From positions 1 to 40,358 of IMG/VR virus record IMGVR_UViG_3300033553_000796: a DNA stretch of 40,358 bases. One strand, 5' to 3'. Every line of letters starts with the position of its first letter. The first letter of the stretch is position 1. Below are positions 16,083-24,200 of the stretch, piece by piece. The notes beneath the pieces were generated by a model. It saw nothing but the letters and a program-made list of their open reading frames with translations. It made no database searches and was not told the DNA's origin. A program made the position numbers and the translations under genes. Origin of the DNA: a virus.

Positions 16083-16655
16083 TTACTGTGTTAATGCACC
16101 ATTATAAGTGCCATCTAATGTATAGAAGCCAATCACTTCATCGAGGATAGTGGCGCCGAAAGCATTTTTCCCACGGTATGTCATTACAACCATAATGTGA
16201 TTTTCTTTATTAACGTAGCGTGTTGAAACGTGTTCAAAACTGCTGGGATCATTCATGACTGCTTTAGTTCTCTTCACAAAGTCTCGGTGAGAGCCATCCC
16301 ACGCACTAAATTGGCTTTCTATCCTTTCTGTTGGTGTTATGAATTTTTCAACATAGACTGGCGCTGCCACTTCCTTGTCCGTAGTTTCTGAACCGCCAAA
16401 CAATAAAATAAAAACCCAAACAACAACGGCGCTAGAGATTAGAATTATATTTCTTTTTGCTATCCCCATCTCTTTTGCGCTAAGGGTTTTTGAAGCTCCA
16501 ATTGGTTTTCTAGTTTGGCTTTTTTGTGTTGATTTAGATTTCCCTAAAACACGTAATTCTTCTTCAGTAAATAAGACATTGCCACTGTCTTTTTCTTCTT
16601 TCATTTTGGCAACAGCCTCGGTGTAACTGAGGTTTGTTTCTTTCTTTTTAAACAT
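16083..16655 (-). CDS. Membrane-anchored accessory protein (moron-like)
   Basis: 190 aa, transcribed against the tail genes. It has a lysine-rich cytoplasmic N-terminus with a TEEELRVLGKS helix, one membrane segment (IILISSAVVVWVFILLFGG, about residues 71-89), then an outside domain. The C-terminal domain contains NDPSSFEHVSTRYV and VMTYRGKNAFGATILDE. The same DPxS...YRxKNxxGA pattern appears in the reverse-strand gene at 29964. It has its own sigma70-type promoter, so it may be expressed in the lysogen, for example for superinfection exclusion. That role is inference. Confidence 0.7.
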   Translation of the reverse strand: MFKKKETNLSYTEAVAKMKEEKDSGNVLFTEEELRVLGKSKSTQKSQTRKPIGASKTLSAKEMGIAKRNIILISSAVVVWVFILLFGGSETTDKEVAAPVYVEKFITPTERIESQFSAWDGSHRDFVKRTKAVMNDPSSFEHVSTRYVNKENHIMVVMTYRGKNAFGATILDEVIGFYTLDGTYNGALTQ

Positions 16656-16684
16656 ACGATATTCCTTTATATTTGCACTGATGC

Positions 16685-16713
16685 ACTATAAATCAACAAT
16701 GACTTGTTGACAA
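16685..16713 (-). promoter_or_regulatory. Sigma70 promoter for the reverse-strand accessory gene
   Basis: On the minus strand TTGTCA, 17 nt, TATAGT (plus coordinates 16708-16713 and 16685-16690). It ends about 30 nt before the ATG at 16655, and AAGGA serves as ribosome site. Its -35 overlaps that of the divergent plus-strand promoter. Confidence 0.65.
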
Positions 16714-16736
16714 CAAAAGCGCAGTTCAGATATGAT
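16707..16736 (+). promoter_or_regulatory. Sigma70 promoter for C4-type RNA and antirepressor
   Basis: TTGACA (16707-16712), 18 nt, TATGAT (16731-16736). This near-consensus promoter would start transcription at about 16743. It overlaps the reverse promoter in the palindromic TTGTTGACAACAA. The motif AAAGCGCAGTTCA (16716-16728) inside it recurs at 179-191. Confidence 0.65.
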
Positions 16737-16804
16737 TCATTTGCACTGGCAAAATCCAGTGTCGGAGTTTGGAAGCTTCGGAATATTACAGGACGCCCAA
16801 TCAG

Positions 16805-16824
16805 CCGCGTCACGCGGTTTTTTT
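16805..16824 (+). terminator. Leader terminator upstream of C4-type RNA
   Basis: CCGCG-TCA-CGCGG followed by seven Ts. It would stop part of the transcripts from the promoter at 16707-16736 about 80 nt after their start, before the C4-like structure and antirepressor. Confidence 0.65.
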
Positions 16825-16838
16825 GTGCCATAATATTA

Positions 16839-16917
16839 TGGTGGTTGTGCGTGGGGGAGCCTTCGGGTTCGCCGGTGCCTGTATCCGGTCTTCCAACTCT
16901 GCGTACAATCATCACCC
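16839..16917 (+). ncRNA. C4-type antisense RNA
   Basis: The segment starts GGTGGTTGTGCG and ends GCGTACAATCATCACC, whose ends pair to form the closing stem. Inside are a short GGGAGCC...GGTTCGCC arm and CCGGTCTTCCAACTCTGCG. This layout, including CCGGTCTNCCAAC and GCGTACA, matches my memory of the C4 family that controls phage ant genes in P1/P7. CTTCCAA (16890-16896) is complementary to TTGGAAG both upstream (16769-16775) and downstream (16921-16927), like the repeated target segments of C4. A Bro-N antirepressor gene follows, as expected. Confidence 0.7.
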
Positions 16918-16937
16918 TGTTTGGAAGTAGGGTGATG
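16910..16937 (+). promoter_or_regulatory. Competing hairpin at C4 target
   Basis: CATCACCC (16910-16917) pairs with GGGTGATG (16930-16937) around a 12-nt loop that displays TTTGGAAG. CATCACCC is also one side of the closing stem of the C4-type RNA, so the two structures exclude each other. The hairpin lies about 25 nt ahead of the antirepressor start. Confidence 0.55.
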
Positions 16938-16962
16938 GTTTAATCCATACAGGAGATTAACC

Positions 16963-17487
16963 ATGAACTATCATCTCAACCCGCTTTCTGTGGGGCAATT
17001 TTCCATTTCTGAATGCGCCATGGTCGATAATGTGCCGCATGTCACCCGTAAAGCGATGGGTGAATTTCTCGAATATGCCGATCCCCAAAATGCAATCGAT
17101 AAAATTTTAGAGCGAAATCCATTCATTAATTCCTATTCAGTACCTGTCAATATGTCAGGTGGTGATGGAAAAAATTACGATATTCGCGTTTATCATCCGG
17201 TCGGTTTTATGTCAGTCGTATTATCTAGCAATCAACCCAAAGCTAAATTAGTGAAAGAAGCTGTTGCCAATTTGGTTTATGACTATTCACGGCGCGATAA
17301 AATTTCAGCAGGGTTGGAGGTTCAGATCCGCTATCAGAAAATTTCGATCATCAACAAACTTGACCAAGTAAAAACACAGTTTGCCCGTGAAGGATTGATA
17401 GCGAGCCTTAGACAAGTGTGCCAGCAATTAGGTGAGCCAGTGCCCGATATTGGCCTATTAGGTCTGGGGGTGAGCCATGAACGCTGA
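16963..17487 (+). CDS. Bro-N-like antirepressor
   Basis: 174 aa. The N-terminal 90 residues (HVTRKAMGEFLEYADPQNAI, then DKILERNPF and GGDGKNYDIRVYHPVGFMSV) follow the Bro-N pattern: TRKxhGExLxYxDPxxAIxKIxxRN...YxVRhhxxxG. The C-terminus (SRRDKISAGLEVQIRYQKISIINKL...) is helical and may be the partner-binding part. Antirepressors of this kind inactivate phage repressors and favour lytic growth. AGGAG 7 nt upstream supports ATG 16963. Placement behind a C4-type RNA agrees. It is unusual that the gene lies inside the tail operon. Confidence 0.75.
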   Translation: MNYHLNPLSVGQFSISECAMVDNVPHVTRKAMGEFLEYADPQNAIDKILERNPFINSYSVPVNMSGGDGKNYDIRVYHPVGFMSVVLSSNQPKAKLVKEAVANLVYDYSRRDKISAGLEVQIRYQKISIINKLDQVKTQFAREGLIASLRQVCQQLGEPVPDIGLLGLGVSHER

Positions 17488-17662
17488 TCAGTTACGAGAC
17501 TGCGGTAAATTCTGCACCGTTTCACAAGGGCTAGCAGTGTTAAGTTATATGATGTTTGAGTTTCGTGACAACACGGATTCACAGATTAATTTTGAATATC
17601 TTGTTGCACAAGTGCAGCTTATTAATATTTGTCTTAACGAGGCGATGGAGGTGTTTGACTAA
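17477..17662 (+). CDS. Small hypothetical protein coupled to antirepressor
   Basis: 61 aa whose ATG lies inside the last codons of the antirepressor. It contains helices with LRDCGKFCTVSQGLAVLSYMMFEF and a negatively charged C-terminus. No family is recognised. Translational coupling suggests a partner or modulator of the antirepressor. It ends 6 nt before promoter-like copy 4. Confidence 0.6.
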   Translation: MNADQLRDCGKFCTVSQGLAVLSYMMFEFRDNTDSQINFEYLVAQVQLINICLNEAMEVFD

Positions 17663-17668
17663 GCCAAT

Positions 17669-17704
17669 TTCCCCCCTGTTTTGCTTGACCAAAGCGTTGA
17701 TAAT
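17669..17704 (+). promoter_or_regulatory. Late promoter-like element, copy 4
   Basis: TTCCCCCCTGTTTTGCTTG (17669-17687), 11 nt, GATAAT (17699-17704). The box is identical to copies 2 and 3. The downstream leader to 17740 is almost identical to copy 2. It precedes the tape-measure gene. Confidence 0.7.
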
Positions 17705-17740
17705 GCCTAGCACTAACTAAAGGTAAAGCAATCGCGAAAA

Positions 17741-17775
17741 GCCACGGTTTCCATTATGGAACCGTGGCTTTTTTT
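17741..17775 (+). terminator. Leader hairpin with T-run, copy 4
   Basis: GCCACGGTT (17741-17749) pairs with AACCGTGGC (17760-17768), then seven Ts. Compared with copy 2, an A-T pair in the stem is a G-C pair here, so base pairing is kept while sequence changes. It sits between promoter-like copy 4 and the tape-measure ATG at 17786. Confidence 0.8.
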
Positions 17776-17785
17776 GGGAGAAAGT

Positions 17786-20700
17786 ATGGCAGGCAAAGCG
17801 GTTGAGATTCTACTCAAAGCAAAAGACTTCGCTTCTGCACAAATTGCAAAAGTAAATGAACGTGTCCGAGCAATCGGCCCTGCTAGTGATAGCTCGGTGG
17901 CTGGCAATGAGCGTTTATCTTCATCCTTTTCAACGCTAACATCACGCATTGGTGCTTTTATTGGTGCGACAGCAGGCTTTATTGCTGTTAAAGGTTTTTT
18001 TGAAGGTGTAATTAATACTGGTAGCAAGTTTGAAACATTACAAACTCAGATCGACGCGGTAACTGGAAGTGCTAAAGCTGGTGAGGAAGCATTTTCATGG
18101 ATAAAACAATTTGCTAAAGACACCCCGTTCCAGCTTGATGAGGTTGCTACTTCATTTATAAAACTCAAAGCGTTTGGTCTTGACCCACTCGATGGCACCT
18201 TTCAAAAGTTAGTCGATCAATCATCCAAATTGGGTGGTGGCCAAGAAAAATTAAATGGCATTATTATCGCGGTAGGCCAAGCATGGGCTAAGCAAAAATT
18301 GCAGGCTGAAGAAACGCTGCAGTTAGTCGAGCGTGGTGTACCTGTTTATGATCTGCTTAGTAAAGCTTTAAGCAAGACAACGGCCGAAATACAGCAAATG
18401 AGTTTTGATGGTGAGTTGGGCCGAGATGCAATTAAGGCGCTCATTGATGAAATGGGTAGTAGCTCATTAGGTGCCGCCGCGGCACAGATGGAAAATGCTT
18501 CCAGTGTCGTTTCAAATTTAAAAGATCAAATTACTGAGTTTTTCGCTGAAATTTCTGATCAGGGCGCATTGGAATACTTCAAAAGCCAACTAAAAGAACT
18601 CTCAAGCACTATTAAGCAGATGGTTGCCGATGGCAGTTTGAAAGAGTTTGCCAAAGATATAGCTGACGGCATGATATCAATGGCCAAAGCAATCAAAACG
18701 ACTGTTAGCACCGTCGTTTCTTTTACCTCAGAAATAAAAAGCATGGTCGCCGCTTTTATCACGGTTAAATTTGTTCAATATACCGCGGCTTTTTTTCAAA
18801 TAGCTAAGGCTATAACAGCGGCCAAATTTGCACAGATAGGCTTAAACATTGCAATGCGTGCCAACCCGATTGGGCTTTTAGTTACTGCTATTGGTGCGTT
18901 GTACATTGGGATTGAAGCCTTAGTTAATAAATATTTTGACTGGTCGACAAGTGCTGAACGAGCAGCAAGAGATCAGCAATTAGTCGCCGATCAAGCTGAG
19001 GCCGCTGCTGAAAAATACCGAGCATTAACTGAGCAACTTGGCTTGCAGATCACTAGTGAAGAAGATTTGAAGGCGGCTGTTGATGCTGGTTTAATTTCAC
19101 TCAATCAAAAAACACAGGAATATGAGCGCGTAAAAACAGCGGCTGAATTAGCCACACTTGCCCAGAATAACTATGTATCAGCCTTAACCGGTGTTACGGC
19201 TGAAATTAACTTGCAAGCGAATCAGATGGTAGCGGGTGCATTTGCTGGCCAACAGTTCAAAGCCAAGCTAGATGAGATGACAGCAAGTAGTCAAGGGCTT
19301 GCTGGTTCATTATCGTCTATGTCGTCGGGCGTTTTTGCTGAATTTATGGCGGCATCTGAAGAAATGTTAGCTGGCAACTTTTTAACAGATCTTGAAACGG
19401 CTGATCTAAAACTCGTATTAATGTCAGAGTCATTTAAACGGCTTGGCGTTGATACTGAATTACTACAATCTGGTTTAACTTCTGCTGGGTTGGCTGCGGT
19501 CAAGACTTTTGCATTTATTGCCAATCAAGCCGAAGCAACAGGTGACGTATTATTACTTTCAATTGATGCTGCATTAACTAAAATTAAAAATAATAGAGGT
19601 ATTGATGCGATTACTGCCGAAGTAGTTAAGTTGGCAAATACAGGTCGTTACACAAGCGATCAAATCCTTGCAATGATGAGTAAGATCGATGCCGCCGCTG
19701 AAAAACTCATAAAGCCAATTAAAGAAATAAATAACCTCCTATCAAACTTGGGAAAGGACATTGGTGCAGCGGATACCGTAGAAGCACTTGAAGACTTAAG
19801 CATAGCTGCGACAGATGCTTTTTCACAGGGAAAGATTACAGCCGAAGAATATAATGATCTTATCGAAGCTATTCAAAATAGGTTGGCTGATGTTAATGCG
19901 TTATTAGAGAGGCAAATACAATTACAGCAACAATTGAACGGCGAAAATGCTGACGGTGACGAACAGCAAGACGATGCTGAACGAAACCATCATCGCGAAA
20001 GAGAAAAATCAATACAAATAACGGGTCGATTGGGTGAAGCCACGGCGAAAGCACTCGACATATCAAACAAAGCCCGAGTTGGAACAATTCTAGGTGTTCA
20101 AGCAATACGCCAATACTTTGCCGGCGTAAATACGTTGGCAGCTCGACTACTTGAAGCAAGTGAGAACGCTGATAAATTTGCAGATAGCGTACTTAATACA
20201 GTGGATAGTGGTAACGCATCAGAACAGCAAATGGCCGGCTATGTTAAGCGATTGGAGCAAATGATCGCCGGCGGAAAGAACCTAGATAATCAATCACTCA
20301 GCAAACTACAAAATGCATTGTCAGCAGCCAAGAGCAAGATGGCAGCTCTTAAAGATGAAACAAAATCAGCTCAAGATGTGATAGCTGGGCTTGCAGGTGA
20401 GCTTGCCGGACTAGAAGGCGATCAATTGAAAGTTCAAGCGATAGAGGCTCAGCAACGGCGACTTGATCTGGAAGGAAAGATAGCTCAGGCACAGGCGGAA
20501 GGTAATGCAGAGGCGGTGGCTAGCTACAATAAAGCGCTGTCGTTGTTAGACAAGATAAACGCCAAAAAGAAACAGCAAATAATCGTGCAACAACAGGCTG
20601 ACGCACAGCAAAACAATCAGCAGCAACAAAGCAGCACTAAGCAGAACGGCTCATCACCTATCTCTTCATCGACCAGCAATGGTGCTCAGGCAATACCCTC

Positions 20701-20824
20701 AGGCCGAACTGTGTCGATCAGTTTTGTTGATCCAAAAGGTGAGACTGTGACAGGCGTATTCCCTGAACGAGACGAAAACAAGATGATCGATATTTTCCGT
20801 AAATCGGGGGCGGTAACACGATGA
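17786..20824 (+). CDS. Tail tape measure protein
   Basis: 1012 aa from ATG 17786 with GGGAG 7-8 nt upstream. Residues about 80-240 are the TP901-type tape measure N-terminal domain: FSWIKQFAKDTPFQLDEVA, then WAKQKLQAEETLQLVERGVP and GELGRDAIKALIDEMG. Hydrophobic segments near 50-70 and 330-390 fit the membrane-active part used during DNA ejection. The rest is long helix and coiled coil, ending in a Gln and Ser-rich linker. The protein sets tail length and predicts a tail of roughly 150 nm by the usual 0.15 nm per residue rule. No tail-assembly chaperone gene pair precedes it. Confidence 0.9.
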   Translation: MAGKAVEILLKAKDFASAQIAKVNERVRAIGPASDSSVAGNERLSSSFSTLTSRIGAFIGATAGFIAVKGFFEGVINTGSKFETLQTQIDAVTGSAKAGEEAFSWIKQFAKDTPFQLDEVATSFIKLKAFGLDPLDGTFQKLVDQSSKLGGGQEKLNGIIIAVGQAWAKQKLQAEETLQLVERGVPVYDLLSKALSKTTAEIQQMSFDGELGRDAIKALIDEMGSSSLGAAAAQMENASSVVSNLKDQITEFFAEISDQGALEYFKSQLKELSSTIKQMVADGSLKEFAKDIADGMISMAKAIKTTVSTVVSFTSEIKSMVAAFITVKFVQYTAAFFQIAKAITAAKFAQIGLNIAMRANPIGLLVTAIGALYIGIEALVNKYFDWSTSAERAARDQQLVADQAEAAAEKYRALTEQLGLQITSEEDLKAAVDAGLISLNQKTQEYERVKTAAELATLAQNNYVSALTGVTAEINLQANQMVAGAFAGQQFKAKLDEMTASSQGLAGSLSSMSSGVFAEFMAASEEMLAGNFLTDLETADLKLVLMSESFKRLGVDTELLQSGLTSAGLAAVKTFAFIANQAEATGDVLLLSIDAALTKIKNNRGIDAITAEVVKLANTGRYTSDQILAMMSKIDAAAEKLIKPIKEINNLLSNLGKDIGAADTVEALEDLSIAATDAFSQGKITAEEYNDLIEAIQNRLADVNALLERQIQLQQQLNGENADGDEQQDDAERNHHREREKSIQITGRLGEATAKALDISNKARVGTILGVQAIRQYFAGVNTLAARLLEASENADKFADSVLNTVDSGNASEQQMAGYVKRLEQMIAGGKNLDNQSLSKLQNALSAAKSKMAALKDETKSAQDVIAGLAGELAGLEGDQLKVQAIEAQQRRLDLEGKIAQAQAEGNAEAVASYNKALSLLDKINAKKKQQIIVQQQADAQQNNQQQQSSTKQNGSSPISSSTSNGAQAIPSGRTVSISFVDPKGETVTGVFPERDENKMIDIFRKSGAVTR

Positions 20825-21201
20825 CAATAACACTTGATGGCATCACGTTACCGGCGGATCTTGATTGGCCTGATCGTTACAGTTGGTCGCCCGTTGTTCA
20901 GTCACTTGATTATTCATTGACAGGTGCGCCCGTTATTCAAGAAGCGGCAAAAACGGCAGGTCGTGAAATTACCTTAGTCGGTGATAACGAGTCGGCGTGG
21001 GTACTGAAATCGGTACTCGATCAGCTGTTAGCCAAAGCCAATACCGCCAATCTTGTGATGACATTAACGTACTACGGAACCTCGTTTAATGTGATGTTCC
21101 GTCGTAACACCAGCCCTATTGATGCTCAGCAAATCGTACCGTTTGCGAATCCACAAGATGATGATTATTACAGCCTGACACTCAGGTTTATTGAAGTTTA
21201 G
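20821..21201 (+). CDS. Distal tail protein-like
   Basis: 126 aa, overlapping the tape-measure stop by 4 nt. The pattern DGITLPADLDWPDRYSWSPV...TAGREITLVGD...LLAKANTANLVMTLTYYG and a final YYSLTLRFIEV suits a compact beta-rich tail-tip protein of siphophages that sits directly after the tape measure. It is the last gene before the change in codon style. Confidence 0.6.
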   Translation: MTITLDGITLPADLDWPDRYSWSPVVQSLDYSLTGAPVIQEAAKTAGREITLVGDNESAWVLKSVLDQLLAKANTANLVMTLTYYGTSFNVMFRRNTSPIDAQQIVPFANPQDDDYYSLTLRFIEV

Positions 21202-21210
21202 GAACTACTG

Positions 21211-24200
21211 ATGCCCATTCAAACGCAAGATATAAGAATATTAAAATCGGACACCATGAGTGACGTTCCCGAGGGCGGTGGCGGCATGACAGGGAACGTA
21301 ATTGTTGACGGCCAGAGTAATAATATATTTGAAGACATCAGCACGCTAGACAGAGTTTATGGCGCCGTTCACATGCGGAAGGTATTCCCAAGCGTCAACA
21401 CGCAAACCCAGGACAAATACTTCGGTTCGCACGTTATCATCAGCAAGCTACCAGGCGACGGGAAGATCGGTGTCAATTTATTTAATACTGGCGATTGGTT
21501 CGACAGACGACCAGAAGCACAAAGCCGCGTCGAAAACTACCGGGCGAAAGGCGCAACATACAGTGGGTTTTTATGGGCAACGCAATGGAAAGATAGCCGG
21601 ATTATTTCAATCTTTCAATCAGAAACAGCACCAGTACCAGGTATCGGCGATGTTCTTTATTTAACGAATAAAGCGGCAACAACGACGCAGTTTATAAAGA
21701 TCACTAAGCTAGAGGAAAGCGTTCAAACATTTACCGATAATAGCGGAACATTCAGTCGTCGGATTTTATCGATTGAGATATCACAAACGCTAAACTATGA
21801 CTTTGTTGGTAGTGAAATAAGCCGATTTGACACGTTATCACCAGACGCATCGGTCAAGACGACAGTTGTGGCAAATGCCGCCAAATATTACTCAGCCAGA
21901 CCGCTGGCCGTTCAAGCAAACGACACCGACCTATCCGTAAAAGTAGATACGGTTTATAGCCAAGTGATCCCAAGTTCACAGCAAGAACTAGCCATCCTAG
22001 ATGCAGACGCAAGCGGTGCAAGTGCTCAGTTAATTGACGCAGGGAATGGAAACGTAGCATTCTCAATAAGCACCAGTTTCGTGCCAGGGTTTAACCTTTA
22101 CATGGGGAACCCGTGCCTGCCAGGAACACTATCGATCACCGTTCCAGGCGGCACGTTAACCGACAGCGGTGGCCAGGTGAAAAGCGGCGCCATATCAGTG
22201 GGAACCATTAACTACGCGGCAGGAACGATCAGCTTCGGAGCAACATCGCCAACATATTCAGGATCCAAAACGGTCACATTCAGACCGGCGGCGGCTCCTG
22301 TAAAAATAGCCGACACATCGATGCTTGCAGTTACTGCGGCAAATCGTGGCTTTGTTTGGGTGACCAATATTAACCCACCACCAGAGCCGGGATCGGTCGA
22401 GATCTCATTCATGGCGCTAGGGGAATGGTACTCACTATACGACAATGCAAGCGGCGGGTTATCCGGCCAGGAAGCAGGAATAGGCACGGGAACAATTAAC
22501 TACGTCACCGGATCGATTTCATTATCATTATCAGCAATGCCAGATGCAGATAGCGCGATCATGCTTTCATGGGGAATGCGGTCGAATTACTTCAACCGTT
22601 CAAACTTCGCAGTGGAATCACCTAAATACAAATACACACTGGCAAACCAGGGTATCGCACGCGGAACGCTGACTATTGCATGGAATGACGGAATAGCACG
22701 ACTAGCAACGGCAGACAATAGCGGCAACTTAACGGGTGACGCAACAGGAAAGGTTAACCACGCAAAAGGAACAGTGGAATTTACACCAACGACAATGCCA
22801 CTAGGCGGTTCAAGTTTTACGATTGACTATCAGTACGGAACACCATTTGAGCAGACATTCCCATACCCAGCGAGAGACGGAAGTGGAAACCTTGCAATCG
22901 ATTTATTGACGGCAGACGTATTGCCAAACAGCGTCGAGATTGAATGGAATACGTTTACTGATTTCACTGCACTAACAACAAGTGAAGAATTGATACCAGA
23001 TCCAAGGGATCCGATAGAGTTAAGGGTTGATGACGGAGCGGGAGGATTTGTTAACGCGAGCAATGAGGTGCTAACGAAGACGGGCGGAACAGGGCTGGCC
23101 ACGATCGATTACGTTAATTCGATAATCACATGGCAACCAGACGTGACAATCAGCATACCTAAGCCGGTTTATAATAAAGTGCTAGTCGGAACAAAGCCAG
23201 TAGATGGAACAGGGATGGGTGGCGGAATAGCGACTACGCCAGCACAGGTGCTGGGAACATTTAAGTACGTGCTGAGTAGTATCAGTTACGTGGAAGCACC
23301 ATCGCTATACCCGAATGATACCAGCGGGTACGTTAAAATAAGATACCGAACGACTGACTCACCGGCGGCAGTTCAGGAAGTATTCACAGCAAATAGTGTC
23401 GAGATTGACCTAACAAACCAATTCGCAGAAGACATCGTGCCAGGCTCGGTAAGTTTTGAATTCTCAGGCAAGCGATACTATGACGTTTTAGGCCAGGTGT
23501 TCTTTGATATAAATCGATTAAACGGATCAGGCATTTACGCCGGATCAATTGATTACACCACCGGCAATATAACCATTACAAACTGGAACCAGGGCGGAAC
23601 AACAGCCGTGGCATTAAAATCACTAGTCACATCAATAGCGACACAGCCCGTGGATGAGGTGACATTCAGAATACCTGGATCACCGATCAAAGTTCAGTCG
23701 TTCCAATTCCGGGTAAGCCCGCTCGATGGTGGCGGACAGCTTAACGGCGTTTCAGATGCTACTGGCCACATCACCGGAACCGATATCCTGGGCTTTATTG
23801 TTTACGCAACAGGCGTGGTCACTATTCGGTTCGGGATCTGGGTTACAGCGGCAGGAAACGAGGCGGAAGATTGGTATAACGTAGACGAGATAACTGCCGC
23901 CGGCGAGATATTCAAGCCGCGACTAGTTCACGCAGACACGATGCTTTATAACGCAGTAAGTCAGACGTTCCTGCCACTTGATAGCGCCATACTTGGACTT
24001 GATCCAGTTCGACTACCACAAGACGGCCGGATACCGGTATACGCACCAGGCGACGTAGTCGTCATTCTTCACGACCAGGCAACAACGGGAACTTATGTAA
24101 ACGCAACCCAGACCGACCTGGGACGAGGCCGGATCTCAAAACTGACTGTAAGGGATAGTGCAGACCAAGAAATACTGGCCACAAGATACACGGCAGATCT

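Noticed and set aside
16083-17662. Frameshifted tail chaperone genes
   Set aside because: No slippery sequence or G/GT-like pair is visible; the genes there are a membrane protein, an antirepressor and a small unrelated ORF.
17756-17786. Upstream ATG 17756 as tape-measure start
   Set aside because: It lies inside the terminator hairpin and has no ribosome site, whereas ATG 17786 has GGGAG at proper distance.
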